A stretch of DNA of 64,000 bases from Poa pratensis (Eukaryota > Streptophyta > Magnoliopsida > Poales > Poaceae): assembly GCA_947311845.1 (NCBI GenBank), contig CAMZMU010000059.1:43284982-43348981 (forward strand). The letters run 5' to 3'. The translations under genes and the position numbers were made by a program. Below, piece by piece: positions 1 through 12,100 of the stretch. Under the pieces are notes generated by a model. That model worked only from the letters and a program-made list of their open reading frames with translations, had not been told where the DNA came from and ran no database searches. Within the stretch, counting starts at the first letter, position 1. Each line of letters begins with the position of its first letter.

Positions 1-1772
1 TGAAGCAATGGAGACCATACTGTTTGGTAACCGTTGCGAGATCTTCTCGGATCACAAGAGTCTGAAGTACCTCTTCACCCAGCCGGATTTAAATCTCAGG
101 CAAAGGCGTTGGTTGGAGTTAATCACGGACTATAATGTGAGTCTGAACTATCAACCCGGCAAAGCAAACGTCGTGGCTGACGCGCTAAGTCGGAAGTTAT
201 TGCAACAATCTGATGATTGAAGAGGCCCAACCTGCTCTCCATGAAGATTCGCCCGTTTGAACCTGGAAATTGTTCCCTCTGGCTACCTTGCAAATCTGGA
301 AATCAAATCTACTCTTGTAGACCAGATTAAGGATGCTCAAACTCGTGACAAGGGTATTCTAAAATCAAGGAGAACATTGCTAGCGGGAAGGCCAAATGTT
401 TTCTGTCAATGAATCCGGAGTTGTTTATTTGGTGACCGCTTGGTAGTGCCAAAGAAAAAAATTGAGAGGTTGATCCTCCAAGAAGCTCATGAATCCCTCT
501 CTCTATTCATCCCGGTAGTACCAAGATGTACCAAGACCTTCGGCCTCAATTTTGGTGGACTCGTATGAAACGAGAAATTGCCAAGTATGTTGCTGAATGC
601 GACACCTGTCGACGGGTAAAGGCTGAACATCAAAGACCTGCCGGCACTCTTCGCCCTATTGCTATCCCGAGTGGAAATGGGATGAATTGGTATGGACTTC
701 ATTACTGGTCTGCCGAAGTCTCCAAAGGGACATGATGCCATTTGGGTCATCATTGATCGACTATCAAAAGTGGCTCACTTCCTCCCCGTTCGTGTGGACG
801 TTACTGCTGCCAAGTTGGCAGACCTGTATACCTCTCGTATCGTCGTCCTTCACGGCATTCCCAAGAAGATAATTTCTGATCGTGGAAGCCTATTCACCTC
901 CAAGTTTTGGACTAGTTTCCAAACTGCCATGGGAACTCGTCTTAACTTCAGCACCGCTTTCCATCCTCAAACTGATGGTCAGACCGAAAGAGTGAACCAA
1001 GTTTTGGAAGACATGCTTAGGGCATGTGTAATCTCTTTTGGCAAGGATTGGGAAAAGTACCTTCCTTTCGCGGAGTTCTCCTACAACAATAGCTATCAAG
1101 CTAGTCTGGGCATGGCTCCATTTGAGGTTCTCTATGGAAGAAAATGCCGCACTCCTCTAAATTGGTCTGAGACCGGAGAGAGGGCACTCTTTGGTCCAGA
1201 TATCATCAATGAAGCTGAGGAGAAGGTTAGAATCATACGAGAAAATCTGAAGATTGCTCAGTCTAGCAGAAGAGCTATTATGACAAGCATCATCAGGAAA
1301 TTCACTATGAAATTGGTGATAAAGCTTATCTCCGTGTCTCTCCCCTCCGTGGCGTTCGCCGCTTCGGAATCAAAGGGAAATTGGCGCCTCGCTATGTTGG
1401 CCCCTTCACCGTTCTGGCCAAGCGAGGAGATCTTTCTTATAAGTTGGAGTTACCGGTCATCTTTCCCAATGTGCATGATGTGTTCCATGTATCTCAACTT
1501 CGCCGGTGTTTCAAAGATCCTATCCATGGGGTCAATTATGAAGAACTGGATCTCCAGGAAGATCTTACTTATCGCGAACATCCTATCCGTGTCTTGGACG
1601 AAGCCGAAAGAAAGACCCGAACAAGACTACCAAGTTCCTCAAAGTTCAGTGGTCGCATCATTCCGAGGAAGAAGCAACTTGGGAAAGAGAGTCTAGTCTT
1701 CGTGAAGAGTATCCCGATTTCTTTCCGCAATCTTAGAATCTCGGGACGAGATTCCTGTAAGGAGGGTAGATT
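1..1772 (+). pseudogene. Element A: Tekay/Del-type Gypsy pol, 3' part (RNase H end, integrase, chromodomain), degraded
   Basis: This is the 3' part of the pol gene of a Ty3/Gypsy chromovirus; its 5' part lies left of the window. Positions 8-217 encode the RNase H end ([10 protein letters not shown], then DALSRK). The integrase zinc region sits near 504-610 (CDTCRR). The integrase core follows from 692 in another frame, with acidic residues in MDFITG, SDRGS and QTERVN. A DVFHVSQLRRCF motif near 1470-1505 and a chromodomain-like FLKVQWSHHSEEEATWE near 1632-1680 close the protein. Reading frame is lost several times: stops near 218, and two shifts near 655-695 that each look like one missing base (Pro-Glu junction and an A-run). 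The purine tract at about 1759-1770 directly precedes the LTR. It cannot make a working polyprotein as written. Confidence 0.9.
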
Positions 1773-4649
1773 TGTAACAGCCCCAAACTTGAGAACCAGA
1801 AAACCTGTTTAAAATTTTCGCTTTTGTGTTCTTTGCATCATGGCATCCATTATGAAATCGCTAAACAAATTACATTCGAGTGGAAACAAAAGTGCAGGGG
1901 GTTTTGTGTAAAAAGAAATGGACACTAAGTGAAGGAGAAGACCACAACCAGCCCACTCCATCTCTCACTCTCTCTCTCTCTCACCGTGCTCCTCTCCATC
2001 CTCTTTCCCTCCATGGCCCAAACCCAAGCCACCCGGGCCGAGCTCGCCGCCGTTGATTGACGAGCCCCCGAGCAAAACCAAGACCACCAATAGCTCCGCC
2101 TCGTCGTCCTCTACCACTCCACCGAAGGAATCGAGTTGGGAAGCCCGCAATCGAGCTCACCGTCAAGTTCTCCGCAAACCACCGCCGGAGCTCTCCCGGA
2201 CGATTCCGGCCATCTCCGTCCATCTCCGGTCCTTCCAAGCACCCCCACGAGTTCAGGGTGAGCAAACCCTCCAAATGGACCTCTACATTTCCTCCTTTTC
2301 CCCCTAGTTCACCGAATCCCCGTAGCTCTATTTCGTTTTGGTCGCGTTGACAAATCCGGTGTCCAACCCGGAAATTTCCGGAACTGAACCCGGAATCACC
2401 CGGTACCAGACCCGGAATTGTCCGGAATCTATACCGGATTAAGAAAAACGGTACTGGACTCGACCATTTTCGCCCGGATCATACCCGGAAATGACCCGGA
2501 ATTAAACCCGGTGCCAGACCCGGTATAAAACCCGGAATGACCCGGTACAAAACCCGGAATCATCCCAGAAAATTCCGGATTTCAAACCGGATGCTCTCTG
2601 AAACTTGTTTTAACACCAATTCTTTTTCCGTTGCCTTATAATTGTTGCAAGAATGTTAACCACCTAAACATTGCATCTCTCACATGATCATGTCATATCA
2701 TCTACAAGTTAAATCCTAGGGTCTCAACTACGTTAATCAACAAGTAAAGATGATTCCTTACTTAACTCCACGGTGAATTCGAGGTGTGTCCCCACTACGC
2801 ACCCAAACTCCGTTTAAATTGAATAGTTGAATCATCCTCCTCTCGGGGATTTAAATTGACATGTCATCATGTGTTTGTGCATTGCATTTGCTAAAGTTTG
2901 TGTGGTGATTGATTGTTCTTCTGTTGCTATGCCTCGATAGATCAAGCAGCCGGGGTTACCCCACAATACCCCGACGATCCGTACTACCCGCACGTTGAGC
3001 AAGGCAAGCGTAATCCCCCCTCTGAGCATATCTTATCCTATGTTTCCGCAAATATTTTCTCCACTATAATATTGCATGCGGTTCTAAATGTCAATTTTCT
3101 TGGATTAGAGTATCCTATAGTTGCATTAAGTTCCCTATGCCTTTTACCTGTTTCCCTCCTATTATCCATAGTGTTGTATTGTTGGCCGAGATACTTACTA
3201 TGCTATGTTGTTGCTTAGCCATGCTTAGTTAATTGCATAGCTATATGGTGGATGGTTTATGTTGGAAACAGGTGTTGAAATGAGAATGATGGTGGAGGAA
3301 TTGTGGTGACGGGTAATAAAATGCTTAAAGGTGGGGATGAGAGGCCACTGTGGTTGTGGTGTTTTGTCTCGTTCTCGCCGCCTAGGTGCGAGTTCTATAC
3401 CTCTTGAACCAAGACTGAGCGTGCAACCATGCGTGAGGCCTATGCATTCGCAGTGCAGGAACCCTCATAGACTAAATAACTCGAGCGGGGCTAGCCAGGG
3501 TCCTCTAGTTCGGGCTTCCATTTGCGCGTGCGTGAGTTGGTGGCTGAGAATGGTATGAGGATTGTGGTGTTAAGAAAGTAAGTGTCCGCGGGACAGGGGG
3601 TTGGAGGAGTCACCAAACTTGTCCTACCGGCACTGATGATCCTGGAAAGTCCTTAACGAGGGAGAAGTCGACACCGCTCCCACCCAGCCGGCTTTCCATG
3701 GAAGAGAGCTAATGATCAGGTAATGGGCCGGACGGTACGCGTGGCAAACATTTGTACACCCCTGCAGGGTTAAATCTTTTCGAAAAGCCGTGTCCGCGGT
3801 TATGGACGACTTGGGAAGTGAAGGTAAGATCATAGAATAACTTCAACGGAATGATTAAAAACTGGGTACTAGAGGTACCACTCACAAATGCAAGGTGAGC
3901 TTCCTCGAGGGTGATTCGGGGAGGTGCCTTTGATGAACAGGTACGGTGGTTGATGTTGATAAAGGTGATGAAAGAAAGAGTTACTTCTTACCTCCTTTGA
4001 AAAGTATTCTGATTAGACGACGCCATGGAGTTGTGTTTTATAAATAAAATCAGCTTTATGCAAAACAGCCATAAAACCTTTGAAAGCCAATCATCGAGCA
4101 TATATTAGCTCTTAATCTTGCGAGTTCGTCGAACTCAACGTCGTTTGCTTATTTTCAGGAGAGGACTTCACCGACCTCGAAGGTGGGTTCTTTGTGGACG
4201 TCGATGAGTAGTCTGGGGTTCCCAGGTGGCAGCTTGGGCCATCCTGGAACAGCTGGCGTTGTGATGTTTATCTGTAGGCCTCTTAGGCCATAATTTGGTT
4301 CTTGTTGTTTAGAACAACCTAATTCGCTTCCGCATGTTGTAATGTTGGGTCTGTGACCTCTGTTTGTCATTTGCTATCTTTCTCTGTATAAGAGTTGAAC
4401 TATATGATTTTGTGTCGTAGAGTCTGTGTTGTGCCAGTTGTTCCACAAGTCTTGATCTTACTATTATGCCTTGAGGGTTGCGCCTGTGTTAAGGCATCAA
4501 TCGGGGTGTTGCGTTGTTTGGAGTGAGGTGTACCCAGCAACGCCTGCCAAAGGTTTTGGCCGGGGATTGGTAAACCCGTAACCTCCGCTTGTATCGCTTA
4601 ACCGGTGACACGCAGCATCACTGTATAACAGTCGGGTCGGGGCGCCACA
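1773..4649 (+). repeat. 3' LTR of element A (about 2.9 kb)
   Basis: The LTR starts TGTAACAGCCCC directly after the purine-rich tract of element A and is best ended at GGCGCCACA (4649), where the truncated gag of element B begins in frame (TGG ACC CTG). It contains a CT microsatellite (1964-1982), a small ORF-bearing GC-rich part (1980-2350), a tract densely packed with CCGGAA-like words (2350-2600) and no conserved protein. The start is firm. The end is inferred from the abrupt switch into gag coding sequence and the terminal CA. The matching left target-site copy is outside the window. Confidence 0.75.
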
Positions 4650-6228
4650 TGGACCCTGCTCCGCAACACCATGGAGACCGCCTCGGAGGACCGAGTGATG
4701 GATGCCTTCATGCACGGCGTCTCCCGCCGCGACCTCCGCGAGGAATTTGGTAGGCTCCGGCCGAAAAACATGATCGAGGTCATGAAGATAGCAAACCAGT
4801 GGGCAGACGGAGAGGACTCGGTCCGCAATAGTTCACACTACTCCTCGAAGGACGAAGCCGGACCAAGCAACTGGCGAGAAGGGCGCCACAAAAAGAAGCC
4901 GCGTTACAACGGCAGCGACTCGATCGAGTTAGTAGCGGCGGGATTTCAAACCCCCCGTGAGGACGAAACGCGCGACAACAGTCGCCAATACAGCCATGCA
5001 CAGTACAGTCGAAGCGGCGGGGACCAAAGTCGCCAATACAGCCAGGGGCAGTATAACCGAAGCGGCGGCAGCGACTATCGCAGCGACGGAGGCCAGAAAC
5101 GCGAGTGGCAGAAACGCACTCTAAGCCCAGCAGAAGAGCTGGAGCAACCCTGCAGGCACCACATGTTCAGGAACCCGAAAACGGGCAAGTGGGGATCCAA
5201 CCACCTGTTGAAAGACTGTCGAAAGGCACGCAAAATATATGAAGCCATGCAGAAGTTGGTCACCCCAGCACCCGCAGCACAGCCACTCGCGCAGCCGGCC
5301 ATCCAGGCAGCACCCCCACACGCAGTAGCTAATCCAGCACAGGCTGCGGGAGCCTTCCTGCAGCAGCAGCAGCCGCAGCAAGAAGCCCCACCGGTGGTCC
5401 GAGACGCATATCCAGTGGCACGCGGACAACTCAACATGATACAGAAGGGGCGCCCCTCAAACAGGGCTCAGAAGCTCATCACCCGCCAAGTCTTCCAGGC
5501 CATCACCTGTCCACCGGCGGTACCAGACTACCTGAGAGGGTCAGAGACACCAATCACCTTCTCCAGAGCAGATCACCCGCCTGCAGTACCACGACCCGGG
5601 CACGCCGCCCTGGTAGTCGAAGCTCTGATCGGAGATTACACCCTGAAAAAGGTGTTCATGGACGGAGGCAGCGGCATTAACATCATCTTTGCCGACACCC
5701 TCAGAAGGATAAACAGGCCAACGACGGACTTGGCAGCATCATAAACTACATTCCATGGTATAGTACCAGGGCAAGCAGTCACGCCCATGGGAACAATCAC
5801 ACTCGATGTCATCTTCGGCACACCCGAAAACTTCAAGAGGGAGTCGATCGATTTCGAAGTAGTCGACTAGAAGTCGCAGTACCACGCGATACTCGGGCGC
5901 CCAACCTTCGCCAGATTCATGGCGGTACCTCACTACGCCTACCTCATGCTCAAGATGCCTGGACCCAAGGGCGTCATCACGGTACACGGCGACTTCGACC
6001 GCTCCAACAGCTGCGACCGCGAGTTCAGCAAGATCTCCGAATTCTTCGGAGTCGAAGAGCACTTCGAGGCAATGGCAGTCGACAACGATAAGACCATCTT
6101 CCCAGCCCGCAAGAAACCAGCCAAGGACGCTACCTTCAATGCGGCTGACGACACAATGACCCATCAGGTCCACCCGACTGACGCCAGCAAGACGGTCAAA
6201 GTATCGTCGAGTCTGACTCCCGCATAGG
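4650..6228 (+). pseudogene. Element B: Tat-lineage Gypsy gag and protease, 5' truncated by element A
   Basis: Gag of a Tat-type Gypsy element, entering in frame at 4650 where element A interrupts it. It shows a retrotransposon gag segment (EDRVMDAFMHGVSRRDLREE), a hydrophilic repeat-rich stretch (QYS.AQYSRSGGDQSRQYS, 4985-5080), a C/H cluster (CRHHMF, HLLKDCRKA) rather than a clean zinc knuckle, and a Pro/Ala/Gln-rich linker (5255-5400). The retropepsin centre at about 5660 reads MDGGSG, the DGG variant usual in this lineage. The frame is kept throughout, but three in-frame stops interrupt it: TAA at 5742, TAG at 5868-5870 (expected Trp) and TAG at 6226-6228 (expected Gln). The last two fit C-to-T/G-to-A decay of methylated cytosines. 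Translation would end in protease. Confidence 0.88.
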
Positions 6229-7350
6229 AAGGCGCGCTCGTCGAGTTTCTACGTGAGAACTGGAGAATCTTCGCATGGCAACCCTCTGACATGCCAGGAA
6301 TACCCAGGAACCTCGCCGAGCACTCCTTAAAAGTCTACAAGGACGCCAGACCCATCAAACAGGCCATGCGACGCTTTTCCGGGCCCAAGCGAGACGAAAT
6401 CAGCAGAGAAATCGATCGACTGCTGAATGCCAAGTTCATTCGAGAGATCAAAGACTCGGACTGGGTCGCCAACCCAGTCCTGGTGGAGAAGAAGAAGACG
6501 AAGAAACTCCGCATGTGCGTCGACTTCACCGCCCTCAACAAATGCTGCCCCAAGGACCACTTCCCGCTCCTGCGGATAGATCAGATCATCGACTCGACTG
6601 CAGGCTGCGAACGCCTGTCCTTCCTGGACGCCTACTCAGGTTACCAGCAGATCAGACTGAACGTCGAAGATGAGGAGAAGACAGCATTCATCACACCCGA
6701 CGGCGTTTTCTGCTACCAGACGATGCCCTTCGGGTTGAAGAACGCGGGTGCCACGTACCAGCGCACAATGCAAGCATGCCTCAAAGGGCTCATTGGGCAG
6801 ATCGTCCAAGTCTACGTCGACGATATCGTCATCACCACCCGCAAGGAGGACACCCTCATCGCCGACCTCCGCAAGGTCTTCGCCGCCCTCGACGAGTATC
6901 AGATCAAGCTGAACCCAGACAAGTGTGTCTTCGGCGTGCCAGCCGGAGAACTGCTTGGGTACCTCGTCTCTGCAAGAGGAATCGAAGCCAACCCTGAGAA
7001 GGTGCAAAACATACTCGCAATGCCAGCACCGACCAAGCTTCACGAGGTGCAGCGCCTAGCTGGCCGAGTCGCAGCTCTCAGCCGGTTCATAAGTAAGTTG
7101 GGAGAAAAGGCCCTGCCTTTCTACCAACTGATGAAAAAGAAAGACAAGTTCGAGTGGACAGAAGAAGCGCAAGTCGCGTTCGACCAACTCAAGAAAACGC
7201 TCACGACTTCCCCAGTACTGGTGGATCCACTGGAAAACGAGCCGCTATACCTCTACGTGTCAGCCACAAACAGGGTGGTCAGCACGGTACTCGTAGTCGA
7301 ACGAGAAGAAGAAGGACACAACTACCCTGTTCAGCGACCCGTCTACTACC
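6229..7350 (+). pseudogene. Element B: reverse transcriptase and start of RNase H, interrupted by element C
   Basis: Continues the same frame as gag. The reverse transcriptase is complete, with the usual order of Gypsy motifs: NPVLVEKKK, LRMCVDFTALNK, FLDAYSGYQQ (first catalytic Asp), MPFGLKNAGATYQ and the YVDDIV box (6813-6830). The connection and the start of RNase H follow (FEWTEEAQVAFDQLK, LYLYVSATN). At 7350 the codon after VYY is cut by the 5' edge of element C, and the frame resumes at 16078 as L-S-E-V, so the two halves were one gene before that insertion. No stop or shift is seen in this part. It is silenced by the upstream stops and by the 8.7-kb insertion. Confidence 0.92.
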
Positions 7351-9075
7351 TGTAGGAGTTTGCGCGATAGAAAACAAAAATTTCTCTCACATGCGGAAGC
7401 AACACTCAAGATCCTATCTAGAAGATTCTAGTAACGGGGAGAGTAGTTCATCATACCCTCGAAGAACACGCGCGTTGAACGTTTAATTCAACGCAGCTCG
7501 GTGAAGTTGTTGACGATGTTCGATCCGATCAGCACCGCAAACGAGCAGCACCTCCGGAGGCTTGCACACGTACAGCTCGATGACGTCTCCCTCTTCTTGA
7601 TCCAGCAAGCTAGAGGGAGAAGTAGGTGGGATCGATTCCAGCAGCACGACGGCGTGGTGGTGGATATGGTGGAGAGTTCCCGCGGGCAGGGCTTCGCCAA
7701 GCGGTGCGCGGGAGGTAGAGGAGCAGCAAGCCAGTGATGCGGCCAAGCCTCTGTCTCTTGGTGCACCTCTCCCTCTTCTTTATATAGGCAAGGGGCTGCA
7801 GCCACTTTATTTCCAAAGTAGAAACTCCCTCTTTCAATAGTGGTAACCCCTTCTCATTTAAAAGGTGGTAACCCCCTCTTTCAAGAGTGGTAACATCCCT
7901 TTTAAAGGGCTACCCATTGAATGGCTGCATGGACCAAGTAGGACTGGTCAAATGGACCAGTGGGCCACCCTTGGTCGTTGGGGACAGGTGGGCCCCACTA
8001 TGGGACCCTCCGGAACCTTCTAGAACATTCCGACACTCTGCCGAAAAATCCCGAACTTTTCCGGAACCCTGAAATCAACTTGCCATATATAAATCTTTAC
8101 CTCCGGACTCTTCCGGAGCTCCTCGTGATGTCTAGGATCTCATCCGAGACTCCGAACAATATTCGGACACCATTAACAAAATTATCCCAGAGCTACTCTA
8201 GCGTTACCGAACGTTAAGTGTGTGACCCTACGGGTTCGAGAACGTGCAGACATGATGGAGACACCTCTCCGATCAATAACCATTAGAGGGACCAGGATAT
8301 CCATAATGACTCCCACACATTCAACGAAGATCTTTATCGGTTGAACCACTATGTCGTGGACTACTATAATCCGTATACAATTTCCTTTGTCACGCGATAT
8401 TTTACTTACCCAAGATTTGATCGTCGGTATCACTATACCTAGTTAAATCTTGTTACTGGTAAGTACTCTTTACTCGTTCCGTAATACAACATTCTCTGTG
8501 ACTAACTCATTAGTCACGTGCTTGCAAGCTTTACCGAATGTGCACTACCGAGTGGGCCCAGAGTATATCTCTCCGAAACACGGAGGGACAAATCCCAGTC
8601 TTGATTCATGTAATTCAACAAGCACTTTCTGAGATACCCGTAAGACACCTTTATGATCACCCTGTCACGAAGCGATGGTTGATGTCCCCAAAGTATTCTT
8701 CCAGTACCCGGGAATAACATGATCTCATGGTCTAAGAAATAGGATACTTGACAATAAAAGGCATGACAATAAAAACTTAATGAAACGATCAATATTGTTA
8801 TGCTTAGTTGGGTCTGTCCATCACGTCATTCTTCTAATGACATGATCCCGTTAATTAATTAACAACTCATGTTCATGGTTGGGAAACCATAACCATCATT
8901 AATTAACGAGCTAGTCTAGTAGAGGCTTACTAGGGACGCAATGTTGTTTACGCAACCACACATGTATTATGTTTCCGGTTAATACAATTATAGCATGGAA
9001 ATAAACATATATCATGAACACGGAAATATGATAATAACATTTATTTATTATTGCCTCTAGGGCATATTTCCAACA
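7351..9075 (-). repeat. 3' LTR of element C
   Basis: 1,725 bp, ending in CCAACA on the plus strand (TGTTGG in element orientation). A TATA box (CTATATAAAG, minus strand, about 7788-7777) lies in its U3/R part. Essentially identical to the copy at 14347-16072. Confidence 0.97.
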
Positions 9076-9108
9076 GTCTCCCACTTGCACTAGAGTCAAT
9101 AATCTAGT

Positions 9109-12100
9109 TTACATTGGTAAAAATCTAACACCCATGGCCTTCTGGTGTTGATCATGTTTTGTCTGTGGAAGAACTTTAGTCAACGGATCAGCGATATTTT
9201 GATTCGTATGTACTTTGCTAATGGTAATATCTCCTTCATTGACATGCTCACGAATTTGATGAAACCGGCGTTTGATATGCTTGGAACTCTTGTGACATCT
9301 TGGTTCCTTGGCTAGAGCAATGGCACCAGTGTTGTCACAAAAAATCTCCATGGGATCCAGTGCGCTCGGAACAACGCCGAGTTCAGTGACGAACTCCTTC
9401 AGCCATATCCCTTCTTTCGCTGCTTCAGAAGCGGCCATATACTCCGCCTCTAATGTAGATGCCGCAATGACGGTTTGCTTGGAACTCCTCCAGCTAACCG
9501 CAGCTCCATTCAAGATAAAGACATACCCTGTTTGAGATTTCGAGTCATCTGGATCAGTATCGAAGCTAGCATCAACGTAACCTTTTACGGAGAGCTCTTC
9601 ATCACCACCATAGACAAGAAACATGTCCTTAGTCCTTTTTAGGTACTTAAGGATATTTTTAACTGCTGTCCAGTGAGCCTCTCCAGGATCACTCTGGTAC
9701 CTGCTCGTCAAACTAAGAGCATGGGACACATCCGGTCTAGTACACAACATGGCATACATAATAGAACCTATGGCCGAGGCATAGGGGATTTTCTTCATCC
9801 TTTCTATTTCTGTTGCCGTAGTTGGACACTGAGTCATACTCAATGGCTTACCTTGTAACATGGGCAAAGAACCTTTCTTTGCATCCTGCATATTGAATTT
9901 CTTCACTATCTTCTCAAGGTATTTACTTTGACTAAGTGCTATTAAGCGTCTTGATCTATCTCTATAGATCTTTATGCCCAATATGTATGCAGCTTCACCA
10001 AGATCTTTCATTGAAAAACTATTATTCAAATAATCTTTCACACTGTTAAGCAGCTCCACATCATTCCCAATAAGTAATATGTCATCTACATATAAAACCA
10101 GGAATGCAACCGAGCTCCCACTCACTTTCTTGTAAACACAAGCTTCTTTATAATTTTGGACAAATCCAAAACCTTTGATCACCTCATCAAATCGAAGATT
10201 CCAACTCCGGGATGCTTGCTTCAGTCCATAGATGGATCGCTGAAGTTTGCACACTTTATCAGCATCCTTAGGATCGACAAAACCTTCAGGTTGTACCATG
10301 TACAACTCTTCTTCAACGTTTCCGTTGAGGAACGCAGTTTTGACATCCATCTGCCAAATTTCATAATCGAAATAAGCAGCAATTGCTAGTAGAACCCTAA
10401 CAGACTTTAGCATCGCTACGGGTGAGAAGGTCTCATCGTAGTCAACTCCTTGAATTTGTCGAAAACCTTTTGCGACAAGTCGAGCTTTATATACGGTGAC
10501 ATTACCGTCAGCGTCTGTTTTCTTCTTGAAAATCCATTTACATTCAACAGCCTTACGGCTATCAGGAAGGTCAACCAAAGTCCACACTTGGTTTTCCTTC
10601 ATGGATTCCATTTCAGAGTTCATGGCGTCTTGCCATTTTCCAGAGTCTGGGCTCATCATCGCTTCCTCATAGTTCATAGGTTCATCATTGTCTAACAATA
10701 AAATGTTCAAGACAGGATTACCGTACCATTCAGGAGCAGTACGTAACCTTGTCGACCTGCGAACGGGAACTTTGACCGAAGCTGCATGATCACTATCATC
10801 AGCTTCTTTCTCTCTAGCTGGTGAAGGCGGTGCCTGAAGATCCAAATCTTCCTGCGCTGCGCTGCTCTCCAATTCGGGAGAAGGTTCAATAACCTCGTCT
10901 AGTTCTATTTTCCTCCCACTCACTCCTTTCGAAAGAAACTCCTTCTCAAGAAAGGATCCATTCTTAGCAACAAAAACTTTGCCTTCGGATCTGTGATAGA
11001 AGGTATACCCAATGGTTTCCTTTGGATATCCTATGAAGACGCATTTTTCCGCTTTGGGTTCGAGCTTATCAGGTTGTAATCTTTTGACATAAGCCTCGCA
11101 TCCCCAAATTTTAAGAAACGATAATTTTGGCTTCTTACCAAACCACAACTCATATGGTGTCGTCTCAACGGATTTAGATGGTGCCCTATTTAAAGTGAAT
11201 GCGGCTGTCTCTAATGCATACCCCCAAAATGACATTGGCAGATCGGATACAGACATCATAGAACGCACCATATCTAATAAAGTACGATTACGACGTTCAG
11301 ACACACCATTACGCTGTGGTGTTCCAGGTGGCGTGAGTTGGGAAACAATTCCACAATTTTTCAAGTGCATGCCAAACTCGTAACTCAGATATTCCCCTCC
11401 ACGATCAGATCGTAGAAATTTGATCTTCCTGTTACGATGATTTTCTACTTCACTCTGAAATTCTTTGAACTTTTCAAATGTTTCAGACTTGTGTTTCATT
11501 AAGTAAATATACCCATATCTACTCAAATCATCAGTGAAAGTTAGGAAGTAACGATATCCACCACGTGTTGGAATGCTCATTGGTCCACACACATCAGTAT
11601 GTATGATTTCCAACAAATCACTCGCCCGTTCCATCGTACCGGAAAACGGTGTCTTAGTCATCTTACCCATGAGGCATGGTTCGCACGTATCAAATGATTC
11701 AAAGTCAAGTGATTGAAAAAGTCCATCAGAATGGAGTTTCTTCATGCGCTTTACACCAATATGACCTAAACGGCAGTGCCACAAGTATGTGGTACTATCA
11801 TTATTCGCTTTGCATCTTTTAGCATCAATGTTATGGATGTGTGAAGTACTACTATCGAGATCCAACAAGAATAAACCATTTACGTTGGGTGCATGACCAT
11901 AAAAGATATTACTCATAGAAATAGAACAACCTTTATTCTCTGATTTAAATGAGTAACCGTCTCGCAATAAACAAGATCCAGATATAATGTTCATGCTTAA
12001 CGCAGGCACCAAATAACAATTATTCAGGTTTAAAACTAATCCCGAAGGTAGATGAAGAGGTAGTGTCCCGACGGCGATGACATCGACCTTCGATCCATTC

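Noticed and set aside
6636..7043. 135-aa minus-strand frame opposite reverse transcriptase
   Set aside because: Mirror frame of conserved pol coding sequence with no domain of its own.
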